Source of the DNA: an uncultured Pelagimonas sp.
GTDB lineage: Bacteria; Pseudomonadota; Alphaproteobacteria; Rhodobacterales; Rhodobacteraceae
Direction: 5' to 3'
NCBI GenBank assembly: GCA_947499735.1
Contig: CANMPP010000010.1
Coordinates: forward strand, 1 to 41,237
DNA: 41,237 nt
The position numbers were made by a program, and so were the translations under genes. The notes under the pieces were generated by a model, which ran no database searches, was not told the DNA's origin, and saw only the letters and a list, made by a program, of their open reading frames with translations. How positions within the stretch are numbered: position 1 is the stretch's first letter; each line of letters begins with the position of its first letter. Shown here one piece after another: positions 40,847 to 41,237 of the stretch.

Positions 40847-41237
40847 ATGCTTCGCACATTTCGAAAATACTCAATTGTCGCTGTACTTGCACTTCTTGGT
40901 TCGTCCGTAGGCCTTGCCAATCGTGTTCAGGCTCAAACTTACCAGATCGACTGCGCAATTTTACTGTGCCTCTCTGGCGGCTGGCCAGCATCAGTTCCAT
41001 GTGCCCGTGCACGCACCGAATTTGTCCGCAGGATCACACCTTGGCCCGTTGAACCGCCATTGCAGATTTGGCGGTGCCCGATGGGCGCATCTTATGATCC
41101 AGTCACCCCGCCGGATAATCGAGGTCGTTTCTACGATATTTTGTTCACTAATCAGGATCGTCCGCGACCGCTTCGGTCGCCTGCAACCGAACCTCTGACT
41201 TCTGAAAATGCCATTTTGAATCTTGCCGGACCAAAGC
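40847..41237 (+). CDS. Secreted conserved hypothetical protein, N-terminal part (cut by window edge)
   Basis: From ATG 40847 (AGGA 8 bases upstream; another in-frame ATG at 40838) the frame stays open to the window end, giving 130 residues. It starts with a signal peptide (MLRTFRKYSIVAVLALLGSS, cleavage near VQA), then YQIDCAILLCLSGGWPASVP, CARARTEFVRRITPWPVEPP and LQIWRCPMGASYDP. The Cys-rich, proline-rich start recalls small secreted proteins that I associate with conjugative or integrative elements of Rhodobacteraceae; this is from memory and not certain. I cannot assign a function. The stretch 40611-40846 upstream holds no gene and may contain its promoter. Confidence 0.7.
   Translation, partial: MLRTFRKYSIVAVLALLGSSVGLANRVQAQTYQIDCAILLCLSGGWPASVPCARARTEFVRRITPWPVEPPLQIWRCPMGASYDPVTPPDNRGRFYDILFTNQDRPRPLRSPATEPLTSENAILNLAGPK

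Noticed and set aside
1-41237. CRISPR arrays, tRNA or rRNA genes
   Set aside because: No regularly spaced repeats and no recognisable tRNA or rRNA sequence were seen on either strand.

Overview
The window looks like an accessory, catabolic region from a marine-type alphaproteobacterium, most likely of the Roseobacter group (Rhodobacteraceae). The reasons are the AapJQM-type amino-acid ABC transporter, several TRAP and TTT transporters, IclR/LysR/GntR regulators beside substrate-specific operons, and the general protein style. This placement is inferred from protein character; no rRNA or other marker gene is present. Transposase debris and a conjugative-element-like gene at the right edge suggest a plasmid, chromid or genomic island.

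Region A (1-19,976) is a compact catabolic locus. It opens with the N-terminal part of a SulP anion transporter, then an ABC importer for a polar amino-acid-like solute (binding protein and two permeases) with a small membrane protein. A minus-strand operon encodes a MetC-type C-S lyase, a glyoxalase-like protein and a persulfide-dioxygenase-like metallo-hydrolase. Divergent from it is a cytoplasmic molybdopterin S/N-oxide reductase (BisC type), followed by an IclR regulator and a single-domain rhodanese. A plus-strand operon then encodes a DAO-family FAD oxidase, HyuA and HyuB, an SDR, an acyl-CoA synthetase, RidA and the ATPase that the ABC importer at the other end lacks. My reading is import of a sulfur-containing amino acid, perhaps an S-alkylcysteine S-oxide, then reduction, beta-cleavage, enamine clean-up (RidA) and sulfane-sulfur oxidation. 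A second branch (oxidase, HyuAB, SDR, CoA ligase) handles the carbon or a cyclic amide.

Region B (19,977-21,170) is a junk-yard of nested fragments: IS6, an RHS core tail, IS481 and IS3.

Region C (21,171-33,895) lies entirely on the minus strand: a LysR regulator, a class V aminotransferase-like enzyme, a TAXI-TRAP system with a UspA protein, the 5-oxoprolinase set PxpB-PxpC-PxpA, and a classic DctPQM TRAP system. It probably takes up and opens 5-oxoproline or a related lactam or organic acid.

Region D (33,896-41,237) is decaying. It holds a remnant of a second class V aminotransferase, a frameshifted HSL-family esterase, a frameshifted VOC gene, and a tctA-gntR operon whose tctB and tctC are broken and fused by deletion. 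It also has an orphan dehydrogenase tail, an intact RraA-like gene, IS3 and IS30 remnants, and at the right edge the start of a secreted protein of a kind I associate with conjugative elements. No tRNA, rRNA or CRISPR array was seen.
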